Below, one piece after another: positions 1-11,399 of a stretch of 64,000 bases of DNA. The DNA is from Synaphobranchus kaupii (taxonomy: Eukaryota > Chordata > Actinopteri > Anguilliformes > Synaphobranchidae), in assembly GCA_029718625.1 (NCBI GenBank), contig CM056378.1, forward strand, positions 58,923,027-58,987,026. The letters run 5' to 3'. Each line of letters opens with the position of its first letter. The first letter of the stretch is position 1. The translations under genes were made by a program, and so were the position numbers. The notes under the pieces are model-generated. The model did not search any database. It was not told where the DNA came from and was given only the letters and a program-made list of their open reading frames with translations.

Positions 1-1790
1 GTCAGTGCTTCAAAAACCACCACGTACAGAGTGTGACACTCAGTCTAAAACATTCATTCTCTGAAATAACTGAAGTAAATGCTGATTTTCGACACACTAT
101 TCTAATTTCTTGAAATACTGTTTTGGGGGTTTTCTGGAGCTGTAAGCCAAAATTATGAAAAATTAAACAAATAAAGGCTAGAAATACTTCACTTTGTGTG
201 TAATGAATCTATAATCTATGAAAGTTTCACTTTTTGAATGGAATTATGGAAAAAAAAAATTTTGGAAAGGATCTGTACATGACGGGTGCAACGGCGACTT
301 TTTTTTGGCCAGGCAGTGTATAATGTCCTGTTTATGGAAATGTGACCAACCTGTTTTACTCGTAGCGTAGCTAATGCTTTAAAACAATCCACTTTCCCAG
401 GAAGACCGTGAAACGTGCGACTTACAGCAGGGGAAACAGACCTGCTCTTGCAGAATGGCATTAAAATTCATTGTGAATTAATTGTGTAACGTGCTGCAAA
501 TTTGTTTTTGTTTCTAATTTGATGCTTAGTTCTCTTTAAAATAGTTTTTTTCAGTTATGTAATAACAGGTGAAATCAGTGGGATTTTTATAAGCTGAGTG
601 TATGGAAACCTGGTCACTGTAATTAAAAAAATATGAAGGACGAAGAATACTAAGGTTCAAATTCAGTTAACATGGTGACATTTATCTCCGTTGTTTAACC
701 GTAGGCTATGGAAAAAACCTTAATGACAGCGAATCCGCTGTAGCTTAGGCTATTTGAAAAACAATAAATGCAATATTCACTGGACAAGGTTTTGAACTTT
801 TTTCAGTCAAAACCATTCTATTTGCTTATAGGCTGTAGGCCTAGATGAAGAGAGCTGTATTGTAATGACATCTGAAGTGCATTTTCAGAACTCAAATGTC
901 CGTATTGCAGTGCGCGAGTTTCCATTGAATGACAATTCACGCATTAGGTGTAAATGACAATTCGTGCATTAGGCTTGATATAGGTGTTATCAGCAAATAG
1001 AAAGCCATTTTTAATGGATAACCATTGTCCCGTAACAGAAGACTGTCCCCCCAGAAGATTACAGGAATTATTGGCAAATATAGGCTAAGTCATAGATTGA
1101 TCCAGGATAATTGTGAATAGTCTATTGCCTACATGTAACCTTACACGTACCATCGCACATCGCCTGGATGTTGATGGAGTGGGCTGAAAGCAATTCGGCA
1201 TTCCCCTTCGCTGAGGGACAGGTGGCTATGTGGTCTTTGACCTATGGACCCTTTTATTATTAAATTATAATATTTCACATCGTAATCTTGATATTTTTAG
1301 TCATGCTTGTGCGCACCCCTGTGTGTAACAGACAGGAGCGTGTACACGCGTTGTGCACACGCCTATGTAGATGCACTTATATGCCCCGTTAAAATAACAT
1401 GTAAACAACTGCGACATGACTTTAGACCAGGTTTGTGGTGGTTTTAGTGCAAGCGCTTTCTGCTGGGTCAAGATAGCAATACGCCAAAAATAATCCTGGC
1501 CACTCCTCATCTTAAGACCAACACGCCCAGTTCACTTGTAATGGGCGCAAAAATACATGGTATTTAAACGACGTGAACACAAGGTGTGATAATGAACCAT
1601 GTGCTGGGTGTAAGATAGCAAAGACACTTGCGTTTGGGTTAGCGCCACTTAGCGCCGGGTGTAAGATAGGGCCCCTGATGTCAATGATGGGTCCATTCAG
1701 CCAGGCAACAGTGACAGATGGATGGCAGTTCACTGTCCATCGGGGCAGTGCTTTGGTAACACCCAATGACAGACTGACACACTGTGGTGA
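1..1790. other. No gene recognised; non-coding DNA
   Basis: I see no recognisable coding region, RNA gene or complete transposon here. Short open frames are present but lack domains. A phrase like GTGTAAGATAG recurs around 1610-1670, which may be a decayed repeat. The stretch forms the left flank of the hAT element that begins at 1799. Confidence 0.5.
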
Positions 1791-2158
1791 CATGAGACTA
1801 GGGGTGTCATGATAAACCGGTTTTGATATTTAAAAAATGAAAATAGTAATATCATGTAAATAATCCAGCCACTATATATCATATTTAAACATTCAACAGC
1901 ATTCAAAGAATTAAATAGTAATGTGATGTAAAGAATCCAGTTACGACTATACGACATATTAAACATTTGCTGCTAAAATAAATCTATCGGGCTTTAGTGC
2001 TTGTTTCTAATGTCTTTCATGTTCACCCTCTTCACAAGCGCCGGGGTGTGACACGCATGGTAAACATGCATACTTCTGGTCGTGTCTCTGGAAAGATGAT
2101 GTCCAGTGAAAGAAAATTCAGCGGGCGAAGGCTAAGCATGTTCTGCTCACAGTTCAGT

Positions 2159-3764
2159 TACAGTCAAGCCGGAAAGTCTGCACACCCCTTTCACCTTCTC
2201 CACATTTTATTACGTTACAGACTTATACTACAATAGATTGAGTTCATTTTTTGCCTCAAACATCTACACACAATAGCCAATAATGACAAAGTGAAAACAG
2301 GTTTTTCGAAAATATGCAATTTTATTTTACTGACAAAAATAGGTTATTTAGGGGTTACATATCTGTACACACCCTTAGCCTAATACTTGGTTGCTGCACC
2401 TTTGGCAGCGATTACAGCTTCAAGGTGTCTTGGGAAAGAAGCTACGAACTTGGCACACTTGTTTCTGGACATTTTTGCCCATTCCTCTTGGCATATTCTT
2501 GCAAGCTTCGTCAGGTTGGATGGGGAGCGTCGGTACACAGCCATTTTCAGCTCTTCCCACAGATGTTCAATTGGATTCAGGTCTGGGCTCTGGCTGGGCC
2601 ACTCAAGGACATGCACAGACCTTCTCCGAAGCCACTCCTTTGTTCTCTTGGCTGTGTGCTTCGGGTCGTTGTCATGTTGGAAGGTAAACCTTCGCCCCAG
2701 TCTGAGGTCCAGAGCGCTCTGGAGCAGGTTGTCTTCAAGGATCTCGGTGTATTTAGCTGCATTCATCTTTCCCTCTATCAGGACTAGTCGCCCCGTTCCC
2801 GCTGCTGAAAAACATCCCTGCCATGCTTCACTGTAGGGATGGTATTAGCCAGGTGATGAGCGGTGCCTGGTTTCCTCCAGACGTGACGCTTGGTATTCAG
2901 GCCAAAAAGTTTGGTTTCATCAATTTTGGTTTCATCAGACCAGAGAATCTTGATTCTCATGGTTTGAGAGTCCTCTAGGTGCCTTTTGGCAAACTCCAAG
3001 CGGGCTGTGATGTGCCTTTTACTAAGGAGGGGCTTCTGTCTGGCCACTCTACCATAAAGGCCTGATTGGTGGAGTGCTGCCTGGATGGTTGATTTTCTGA
3101 AAGGTTCTCCCATCTCCACAAGGATACGCTGGAGCTCTGTCAGAGTGACCCTCGGGTTCCTGCTCACCTCCCTGGCCAAGGCCCGTCTTCCCCGATTGCT
3201 CAGTTTGGCCGGGCGGCCAGGTCTAGGAAGATTCTTGGTGGTTCCAAACTTCTTCCATTTACGAATGATGGTGGCCACTGTGCTCTTTGGGACCTGTAAA
3301 GCTGCAGAGATTTTTCCGTACCCTTCTCCAGATCTATGCCTTGACACAATCCTGTTTCTGAGGTCTGCAGATAATTCCTTTGACCCCATGGCTTGGAGTT
3401 TGCTCTGACATGCACTGTCAACTGTGGGACCTTATATAGGCAGGTGTTGGCAATCCCAAATCATGTCCAATCAATTGAATTTATCACAGGTGGACTCCAA
3501 TTAAGTTGTAGAAACATCTCAAGCAGTATCAGTGGAAACAAAATGCACCTCAGCTCACTTTTGGGTGTCATGTCAAAGGGTGTGCACACTTGTGTACATA
3601 TGATATTTTACATTTTGATTTTTAATAAATTAGCACAAATGTCTAAAAACCTGTTTTCACTTTGTCATTATGGGCTATTGTGTGTAGAATTTTGAGACAA
3701 AAAATTAACTCAATCTATTGTGGAATATGTCTGTAATGCAATAAAACGTGAAGGCTTGACTGTA
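2159..3764 (-). mobile_element. Tc1-family transposon, copy A
   Basis: The left end is TA followed by CAGTCAAGCCGGAAAGTCTG. The right end is the reverse complement of the same family sequence ending in CTTGACTGTA, with TA at both ends. Roughly 200 bp of subterminal sequence is inverted-repeated, an IR/DR-like layout. The right terminal repeat lacks about 30 bp of the outer TIR that copy B (19401-21022) retains. At 1.6 kb it has normal Tc1 length. It lies inside a hAT element, so it arrived later. The transposase reads on the minus strand. Confidence 0.9.
2380..3389 (-). pseudogene. Tc1-like transposase, frameshifted (copy A)
   Basis: This encoded the DDE transposase that cuts and pastes the surrounding element at TA sites. 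The 3' half of the pseudogene's coordinates (2784-3389) carries the N-terminal paired-type DNA-binding region beginning MGSKELSADLRNRIV and the first catalytic region with SDETK. The 2380-2766 part carries the second aspartate in QHDNDPKH and the glutamate in [11 protein letters not shown]. Compared with copy B, a deletion of about 20 bp near 2820 removes most of the GGGSIMVWG region and shifts frame. A tandem duplication near 2920-2945 repeats the DETK coding segment. The full gene would be about 340 codons. It is inactive as it stands; the family assignment is secure. Confidence 0.9.
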
Positions 3765-4329
3765 TATGAGTAACAGGTTAACATGTTTGCGTAGTTTGTT
3801 TAGTGAATACCGCAACAACGAGTCATATTTTCAACCCAGTCATACCCATAATACATATAAGAATAAGAATCAATGCGTGATTTTACTTGACACGATTCGA
3901 CAAGGAAGTTATAGTCGAGTTGTTTTATTCATTGTAAGTCAACACTAGACTGGTTGGTCAAAATATGACAGTTTTTTAAAGAAAATGTAGCTGATTTTTA
4001 CTTGTTCATGTTTGGTAACTATTTTAGAAAAGCAATAACACAACATACACACATTTCATGTCACTGTTTCAGTTGACATTGTATTGCATACAAATCTGAT
4101 TGGTTGACTTATTTAAAAAATATTTGTAATCAATTGTTTTCAGTTTTTGAAGAGAAAACAAAGACATTGGAGCTAAATAAAGTTAGATGCATTTTGATTA
4201 ATAACATTACTTTTTTAATGATTGATATATAGATTGCTAAAGATATTGTGATAATATCATTATCACAATATCTTTTGCCATGATAATCATCTCATGAAAA
4301 TTTGATATCGTGACAGCCCTACATAAGAC

Positions 4330-5540
4330 ACATACTTAAGGCCTCTGAGAATTCACCTGAAATACAGTGAAATGAGGTGACAAAGCCATTGTGACATCAT
4401 GTATAGTGCAGCATGTACTTTCTCTATAACAAACATTGTTCCAGGTATGCCTCCACATTTCATATGCCACTACCTGTAAAAGAAAGGATAAATATAGCTG
4501 CAAGCAGCGATACACAGGGTCCAAGTAAAAGGTTGTAATTTCTGAAAAAAAGAATCATGTTACAATGCAAAATTTTGCAAACTGACATGGGTTTTCTACA
4601 TTTTAGATGGTGTATTCTCCTGTGAAATCTCATGTTTAAATTAACATTTCAATTGGTTTCCTTTCACAATAGGGTTTATGTCGAGTGTTAGGTCACCAAA
4701 CCGGAAAACAGACTCAAAAACTTCCAGTCGAAGAGTACGAAAGGAGGTTTTAATCAGTGTTTAGCTGGGGAAGCGTGATTAAGGAGTTAGCCAGCTAACT
4801 TTTGCAAATATTTTTAATTGTATGAGATCTTGGTTTACTTCTAAATGTTTACAAAAATTAGCTGGCTAACTCCTTAATCTCGCTTCGTGAAATACCCCCA
4901 GGGGGTAATTTGAACTATGAAGCAGGATTACTGAGTTAAATTGGATAAGCTGGATAACTGCACCCGGAACAGCTCTTCTTTTTACTTCAGTCCATGTTCC
5001 AGATTTGTGTTTTACTGCTACAGGCCCCAGGTTAGCCGTGTATCATAAATTACCATGGTGATATAATTTACCCTGATTAAAAATGAGTCGTGATGGGATC
5101 CATCTCTTAATATCCTGTCAGTATTTACAAACTTTTATTTATATATCCCAAGGTCTGCCTGATTTTTACCTCTCTTTACAATGAAAAAGATGGTGTTCAA
5201 CATCGTGACCTTTTTCAATTATTTTATGGTCCACCTCAATCAATAGAACAATCTACAATTAATGGTTCATAGCTGCTCGCACCACAACCCACAGTATATT
5301 GTTTTAATTTTAATTGGAGAAAAAGAAAATTGTGTGAAATCTTCAGGGGAGTCGAAAAAGCAGCACAACACAGGCAAATATGTTTTCCGCAAGTGGAGCC
5401 ACTATAAGCCATAAAACAAGCATGCATTCAACACTATGGTATTTTAGCTTCCCAAAATAGGTCCCATCTACTCGCCAATTTATTTTGTAAGAACATCTTC
5501 ACCTGTGCCTTTTGGAAACACCTGAAGCTGACTACAGTAG
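4330..5540. other. Non-coding DNA with a hairpin at 4769-4905
   Basis: No gene is recognised. A fold-back lies at about 4769-4905. Its left arm contains GATTAAGGAGTTAGCCAGCT and its right arm contains the near-exact reverse complement (AGCTGGCTAACTCCTTAATC), each about 30 bases, around a loop of about 55 bases. It could be a small MITE or a decayed palindrome. The rest shows no structure I can name. Confidence 0.5.
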
Positions 5541-5544
5541 GCTA

Positions 5545-5800
5545 TACAGTGGGTTGGAAAAAGTATTCAGCCCCCCTTCAACTTTTTCACATTTTTCTGC
5601 GTACGAACATTTGATAAAAATGTATTTAATCAGGCTTTTTTGCTGGTATTCAACACAAACAACTCTATGATGTCAATGTGAAAAGTAAAACCTACAATTT
5701 GTTCCAAATTATTTATGAATATAAAACCGAAAACAATCAATTCCTTAAGTATTCAGCCCCCTTGCTTCATTGTACTTTAACAGCTATACAGGCAAAACTC
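5545..5800. mobile_element. Tc1-like transposon end fragment
   Basis: Starting at TA (5545), the sequence CAGTGGGTTGGAAAAAGTAT followed by TCAGCCCCC and a TTTTTCACATTTT run is typical of the terminal inverted repeat of a fish Tc1-like element. A second AAGTATTCAGCCCCC occurs near 5746, consistent with an internal direct repeat of an IR/DR end. No transposase or opposite end is present. It is one end only; classification rests on TIR style. Confidence 0.55.
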
Positions 5801-6474
5801 ACTCAGTGCCCAGACATCATGTTTAGATTGTATTTAAGGACGTTGAGCAATATTTTCTTTTAAAATGTGTGTTCATATTGTCTTTCTTGGCCAAAACCAG
5901 GTCCCTTCAATACATTTTAATGGCTCTTAATGGCATTTTAGGACGTACAATGGACTTTATATCGCAATACTCAAACAGAGTTTATCTGATATTGTTCATT
6001 CATGGATGGCATTTGAGACCAGTCCCTGGGGTTCAAAGAAAACATAAATCATCAGCTCTCCATCACTTTATGCGAAAATATAGAAGGTGAAAATTCAGTA
6101 ACTTTTTCCTGTCTGGTTTCACTATGGAAGACAATGGAGAAATCTGAAGGGAGAACATTACTGGTACTGTGGGCACTGGTGAGGGACAGGAGCTGGAGGA
6201 TGCTGGCTGGTCAGTGGCGAGGTGGTTGATGTGCAGACAACCTTTACCTCCAGCTTTAATATCCACAATTGCCAATATACTGTACAAAGCACCTTCTATG
6301 AAGAGTAGGAATTATGTTGAAATGATATGAATTCATTTCTGCCCAGTGGTGAGAACAGTGATGAGTGTTTGAAGTTCAGTAGACATATACAGGGCTGTAG
6401 CTGTTGTCAAAGCTTTTCTTTGGTGATACACATTGATGGACAGCAGCCTGATGTTAGTGTATATACAGTGTATA

Positions 6475-7480
6475 TACAGTTCACTCCAAAAGTGTTAGGA
6501 CAGTGACACATTTTTTGTTGTTTTGGCTCTGTACTCCAGCACATTGGATTTGAAATGGAACAGTGACTATGAGTTTAAAGTGCAGACTTTCAGTTTTAAT
6601 TTGAGGGTTTTTACTTCCATATTGGGTGTAGCTATTGTAGCCATTTTTACACTTAGGCTATGTTCACATTACAAGAAAATGTGGCCCAAATCCAAGTCAG
6701 AGCAGTGTGGAAACAAAAATCGGATTTTTTTTCCAATCAGATCTGGGCCACTTTCATATGTGGTCCTAAATCCGATACATATCTAATCACTGGCTATGCG
6801 ACCACTGTCAGAAGGGTCATATTGGAATTCATGTGTGTTTTTCCACTTCATACTTCACTGCGCAGGCGCATATCACTGAAATGTAGCCCTGAATATAGTT
6901 CTGGAGGAACTGTTCCTCCGTGAAACCCTCCACATCGCGGCCCCACCACTCCTGACTCCTTTCCCGCACCCACACCTCTCTCTCCACAGAACTACCAGCA
7001 ATAGCTGCAAATACTGCTATAGCTATGGCTTTGGCTTTTTTTCCCATCTTCCTCAATTGTCCGCAGCAAAGTATTCGAGAGATGAATGCTGTCATTAATT
7101 TTGTCTGTCTTGCAAATGTGACATTTTTTGTTGTTGTTTCAATGCGCATGTGGGTCATGTGTGTTCCGTTATTTGTTCCATGTGGGGAGTTTCAGGGCAG
7201 AGATCCGTGATGTCAGATATGGGGCATTTACAAGCATGAATGTTAACAGTTAAGGCAGAAAAAAATCGGAATTGAGCAATAAGCACTGTAATGTGAACGT
7301 AGCCATAGTCCCCCCATTTTAGGGCACCAAAAGTAATTGGACAAATTAACATAAACTTAAATAAAGTCATCATATTTAATATTTGGTTGCATATCCTTTG
7401 CATGCCATGACTTCCTGATGTCTGTGACCCAACAACATCAAAAGACTCTTGATATCATATTTTCAGCGATACTTACAAGC
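6475..7480. mobile_element. Fragmentary DNA transposon split by a MITE
   Basis: The segment starts after TA with CAGTTCACTCCAAAAGTGTT and continues through a GTTTTGGCTCTGTACTCCAG region that I associate with a common fish DNA repeat. It resumes after 7304 with CCCCCATTTTAGGGCACC and AAAAGTAATTGGACAAATT. The intervening 649 bp is a separate inverted-repeat element. No transposase frame survives. The Tc1/mariner assignment is tentative and based on the terminal sequence. Confidence 0.45.
6656..7304. mobile_element. Nested inverted-repeat MITE
   Basis: The left end is GGCTATGTTCACATTAC and the reverse complement of the right end is GGCTACGTTCACATTAC (16/17). Both ends also share an inner CGGATTTTTTT-type tract. 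Flanking triplets are TTA and ATA, so a Harbinger-like 3 bp target is possible but imperfect. It interrupts the surrounding transposon fragment. No coding region was recognised inside. Confidence 0.55.
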
Positions 7481-7499
7481 GATACTATAACCTCTCTGT

Positions 7500-8620
7500 A
7501 TTTGAATGGATCTCTATGGGAATTGGGGGGCGGGACTAGATCAAGCTGTAAATTACACAGAAGTAGTATGGAACACATGGTTGGCTAAATGGCTGTATGT
7601 CATAAAGGGTTTGAGGTATGAAACAAGCCTCAAAGCATCACTCTGCTGCCAAATATGCAGTAGATATGGATGGATCACTTTAAAGGTTGCTTCTCCTGAC
7701 TATAGAGTTCAATAGGTCCGGGATAGATCAGGGATGAAATAAGAGTAAATGCAGGCACACATGTTATGAGGGGGGAAGGGAACCTCCTCTTCTCTTGGCC
7801 CATACACTCTTGATGAATGATTAGGGGGGAGGCTTGGCCTGATTGGGTGATGGAAGGTGTGGAAGGGACTGGCTTATCTAATCGCTGACAAATTTACTTA
7901 TTCAACTGTTCTTATGTTGTTGGAAGCAGGACTAAGCACCATGATATCATTATCAAAGGGGTTTTAGCCCCTTCTTTACGAGACCAAATGTGAGTATATT
8001 AGGAGGTAATTCCGCTCAGACTCAAATATATAAATTTACTCCTGCTTAACAAAGTGATGTTTGTGGGCAAAAATTGTCAAGGCCAGCCGGTTGCGTATTC
8101 ACTATTCAGGCAAAATATTACATGCATGTACAAAATTGGTCATGCTCATGCTAATCTCTGATTGAAATTGGAGCTGCCTTTAAAAATGTAAATTCCAAAC
8201 TGGCATGCCTAGCCTGGCATTACCTACATCAACATTAAGACTTTCAATTGATGACTGGTTGGGTGAGTGTATGTGTTTTGAAAAGCGACACTTTTATGAT
8301 TTGTATGTTGGTGTAGCCTTAACATTGAACTAGGTGTGGCTCATTATTTGCATGAAACATGATATATGCTATAAGAGCCTGTGTTAACGTATAATTGGTT
8401 TCATATAGTCTATAGGCTATGTCTCTGCCCAGTTCAATGACAGATTGATAGTAAGTTGTAGGATCCACCAGTACCCTCTTGATGGTTTGTTTACTTCAAC
8501 AATATTGAAATAACTGAACTTTTTTCATTGCGGTTCGTGAACTGCAAAAAGTACATTTTTCATCCAAAACGCAGTTGCATCGGTCCCATGTCTTCTCTGC
8601 ATTTCCGTAGCGCATGGTTA
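7500..8620. other. No gene recognised
   Basis: Only short open frames without recognisable domains occur. I see no terminal repeats, tRNA-like boxes or tandem arrays here. Confidence 0.4.
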
Positions 8621-8961
8621 ATTTGTGATGTCGATGGGGTTGCTCTTTCTGGCAGGAATATAGGCTATCGTAATAAACCAGTTACTCGATCATCACGTTT
8701 CATTGGAATCATGGACGAACTGCTAAAATAGCTTATTGTCCAAGGCGTGCTGATATAGGCTAGCCTATACAGACCGGTGACAAATTAAAGGTGGTGGGTG
8801 GTGGTTTGTGTCCACATTAAAGGTAACCTACTTGACTTGGTTAGATGCAAATAGGGTACCACATGCAAACACACGGTGCTATTTTGGTTTTAAAAGTAGC
8901 CTAGTTTGTTAACATGAAATGGGTAGCCTACTGCTATAGGGAAACATTTAGTTCATTACAT

Positions 8962-9690
8962 GCAGAGTTGGGGGGTAATGCGTTACTGTAATAATATTAG
9001 TTTTTCGGGTAACGTGGTAATATAACGCATTAGGCCTAGCTACTAAATGTGTGTAATATTAATTTACATTTTCGAAATTAGCAACGCATTACTCAACCTG
9101 ATATTGTAGGCTACGTTTCATGCTGCGTTTGATATGCTAAGGCTATTTATTACAAATAACTCTCCAATCGATTAATAATAATTAATTAAGTAGCGTATTT
9201 AACATATTTCCACGAATCCACACTGACTGAGTGTGAAAGCCCTATATTTCATTTGATTAGCTTTTCATATTTGTCAATGTCGTTTTAAAAGAAACATTTT
9301 GAACACCCTGTTACTACGTGTATATTGTCAATTGAAACGAGCTGAATACGTTTCAGAAGGTTAATAAAAAAGGCTATTTTCCATATGTCTTGTCTGTTGA
9401 ATTAATCTGTCAACTCTAATGTTGGCGTGAAGCACCCTTGTGAGGATTTTAACAAAAGTGCAAAGCATTGTGAGAACGAATACATATATGAATTTTATAA
9501 TGAATATGTAAGGTTAATTGGTCCTAATAATCTGAAAACTTCTGAAAGGGGAATAATTTAACACTGATTTAAGTGATTTTTATGACAGAGTAACGCAAAG
9601 TAATAAAACAGGTAATATAACGCATTACCTTAATTGTAAAGTAATATAACGCTTTACTTTTAAAAAAAGTAACTAGTAATATGTAATATA
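8962..9690. repeat. Decayed hAT-like segment with repeated TAACGCATTAC motifs
   Basis: CAGAGTTGGGGGGTAATGCG at the left resembles the end of fish hAT elements rich in AACGCGTTAC motifs. Related motifs (GGTAATATAACGCATTA) recur at about 9015 and 9605, with AACGCTTTACTTTT nearby. The opposite terminus was not found, so this is either truncated or very old. The class is an inference. Confidence 0.35.
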
Positions 9691-9934
9691 TTCCAATTTT
9701 CACGTGTAAATGATTAGTAAACATAATAAATGCTTTACTTTGGGAGTGCTCTAATCTTCATGTTAGCTGTATAAGGAAAACGTTGTTAATTACTACCATT
9801 TTAGAATGAGCCTTGACTGTAGGTGAAAAAGGAATTGTAGGCCTATTTGTTTTATGCATTTTTCTGGAAGTAAAATTTTCTCTTTTTTTTTCTGAAAAAG
9901 TGGCGAGATTGGAGCAGCGCTAGCCTACGGTAGA

Positions 9935-10115
9935 GGGTATAGTACAGCTTCAATGCGCCTTGGCATAGATTCTAGTCTCTGGAACTCCATTAATCCGAAA
10001 GATATTTCCTCATTTGGTGTTTTGATGATAGTGGTGGAGAGCGCTGCCTGAAACGTCGGTCCAAAATCTCCCATAGGTGTTCATTTGGGTTGAGATGGTG
10101 ACTGCGAAGGCCATA
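9935..10115 (-). pseudogene. C-terminal scrap of a Tc1-like transposase
   Basis: On the minus strand the codons run through a [14 protein letters not shown] stretch and end with LESMPRRIEAV, the usual closing region of Tc1-family transposases downstream of the catalytic glutamate. Frames shift at least once. No TIR is associated. It belongs to a different Tc1 family from the copies at 2.2 and 19.4 kb, judging by residues. Confidence 0.6.
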
Positions 10116-10986
10116 GCATATGATTAGAAAAGAAAACGGCCAGCACTCTCCAATATAAATTAAAATTTTATGCTGTGTAGCCTGTAGGATATCTAATATT
10201 TAGATACATATAAGTATGTATCTCTATCTCTGTCTGGTTCCCTTCAATGACCCCACCCCCACACCTTAACCCAATCAGGACAGAGATGTTCTTCCTGTGG
10301 AGGTATTTTCATTAGTGTAATGAAGGAAAGAATTTAGTCAGTTTTGGAGTGTTTGGTGAAGAAGTCATCCTTTTTGCTTCCTCGTGCGTTTCCTTTTGTT
10401 CCTGTTCAGCTGGAGGGTAAATAATATTCACAATTCTTGGCTTATCTCTCTCTTTACTGGTATTTCCTAATTACAAATCATTTACACTGTGCACAGCACA
10501 TTATCTTACATGTAATGTAGCCTTGCCTATATCAACATGCCATGCACAATAAGTTATTTTGGCAGTTCGTCCATGATTCCAATAAAATGTGATGATCGAG
10601 TAATTGGTTCATTACAATAGCCCATATCTGCCAAAAAAGAGCAATTCTCAATTTCTAAACACAGCAGAGCTGTAGGCCAACTCCCCGTTATTTTTTTTTC
10701 AGGCTACCATGCAATGACATCACAAATTAAATACAGCGTTATCGTTATCACAAGATCAAGACAACTGTCCGCCATGGTTGCTCTTCAGCTTCCATCAAAC
10801 CTTCCCCTCCTAACAAAATATCCACTCTCCCAATTAAATATAGCCTTCAAAATAAATAAACAAATGGAAACTCGAATTCGATGCCCAAAACTGCTGGCAA
10901 TTGTAGCCTATACCCGAAAAACTTAATTCAATCATATTAAAAAAAGCTACTTCCTTGTACGCCCTCCTAATTAGCATTTTGCTACA

Positions 10987-11396
10987 ACTAGTTTACTAGT
11001 GGATGTGCTAAAAAACCTAACTAGTTAACTAGTGGACACGTTGGCTTTACTAGTTAACTAGTTACATACAGTTCTCTTCACTAGTTAACTAGTTAGGCGA
11101 AAATACGGACTCTTGCAACGTAACTAGTTAACATGTTACACTGTTGCCACTTTAATTTAAACACGCTAGGTTTAAAAGGCCACTAGTGGGTTGATAGGCT
11201 GACTAGTTGTGGCTGTGGTGCCACTAGTCGGCACAGTGGTGCAACTAGTAAGGTTTCTGGTGTAACGTGTAGAATAAAAGTGCAACTAGTGGCTCAAAAT
11301 GCATGACTAGTAAGGTGCCAATCTTTGATATCAAAACAGTTTCGTTGAACTAGTAAGACAAAATGTCGAACACGTTGTGAGAAACGGCCAACTAGT
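10987..11396. repeat. Phased array of 17 ACTAGT palindromes
   Basis: ACTAGT occurs at 10987, 10995, 11020, 11028, 11049, 11057, 11080, 11088, 11123, 11182, 11202, 11223, 11244, 11285, 11306, 11349 and 11391. Random expectation is about one per 4 kb. Three pairs form ACTAGTTAACTAGT. Later sites are separated by 20, 21, 21, 41, 21, 43 and 42 bp, which are multiples of about 21 bp, while the intervening bases are dissimilar. Fixed short core, variable spacer and helical spacing resemble a protein-binding array or the subterminal repeats of a DNA transposon. The owner is unknown. Confidence 0.85.
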
Positions 11397-11399
11397 GGG

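Larger units (their letters stand above)
1799..4321. mobile_element. Non-autonomous hAT-type element (host of a nested Tc1)
   Basis: The left end reads TAGGGGTGTCATGATA, and the reverse complement of the right end reads TAGGGCTGTCACGATA. The flanking 8-mers are CATGAGAC (1791-1798) and CATAAGAC (4322-4329), a 7/8 match. An 8 bp target duplication is the hAT hallmark. Excluding the Tc1 at 2159-3764, about 0.92 kb of AT-rich hAT sequence remains with no transposase frame, so it depended on a transposase made elsewhere. Boundaries are seen directly; superfamily is inferred from duplication length and TIR style. Confidence 0.65.
8630..10665. repeat. Widely spaced inverted repeat (arms 8630-8790 and 10510-10665)
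   Basis: The segment near 8690-8740 containing ATTGGAATCATGGACGAACT reappears in reverse complement near 10560-10600, and similarity extends on both sides for roughly 130-160 bp in total. The shared text includes TACTCGATCATCAC and GCTGATATAGGC-type sequence. The arms enclose about 1.7 kb containing hAT-like and Tc1-like fragments. They could be terminal repeats of a decayed large element or an inverted duplication. No target duplication was identified. Confidence 0.65.

Noticed and set aside
2387..2836. Plus-strand open frames over Tc1 copy A
   Set aside because: They are antisense to the minus-strand transposase; the same shadows occur on copy B.
10987..11396. ACTAGT array as a CRISPR
   Set aside because: The conserved unit is only 6 bp, spacing is irregular, no cas genes occur and the DNA is eukaryotic.
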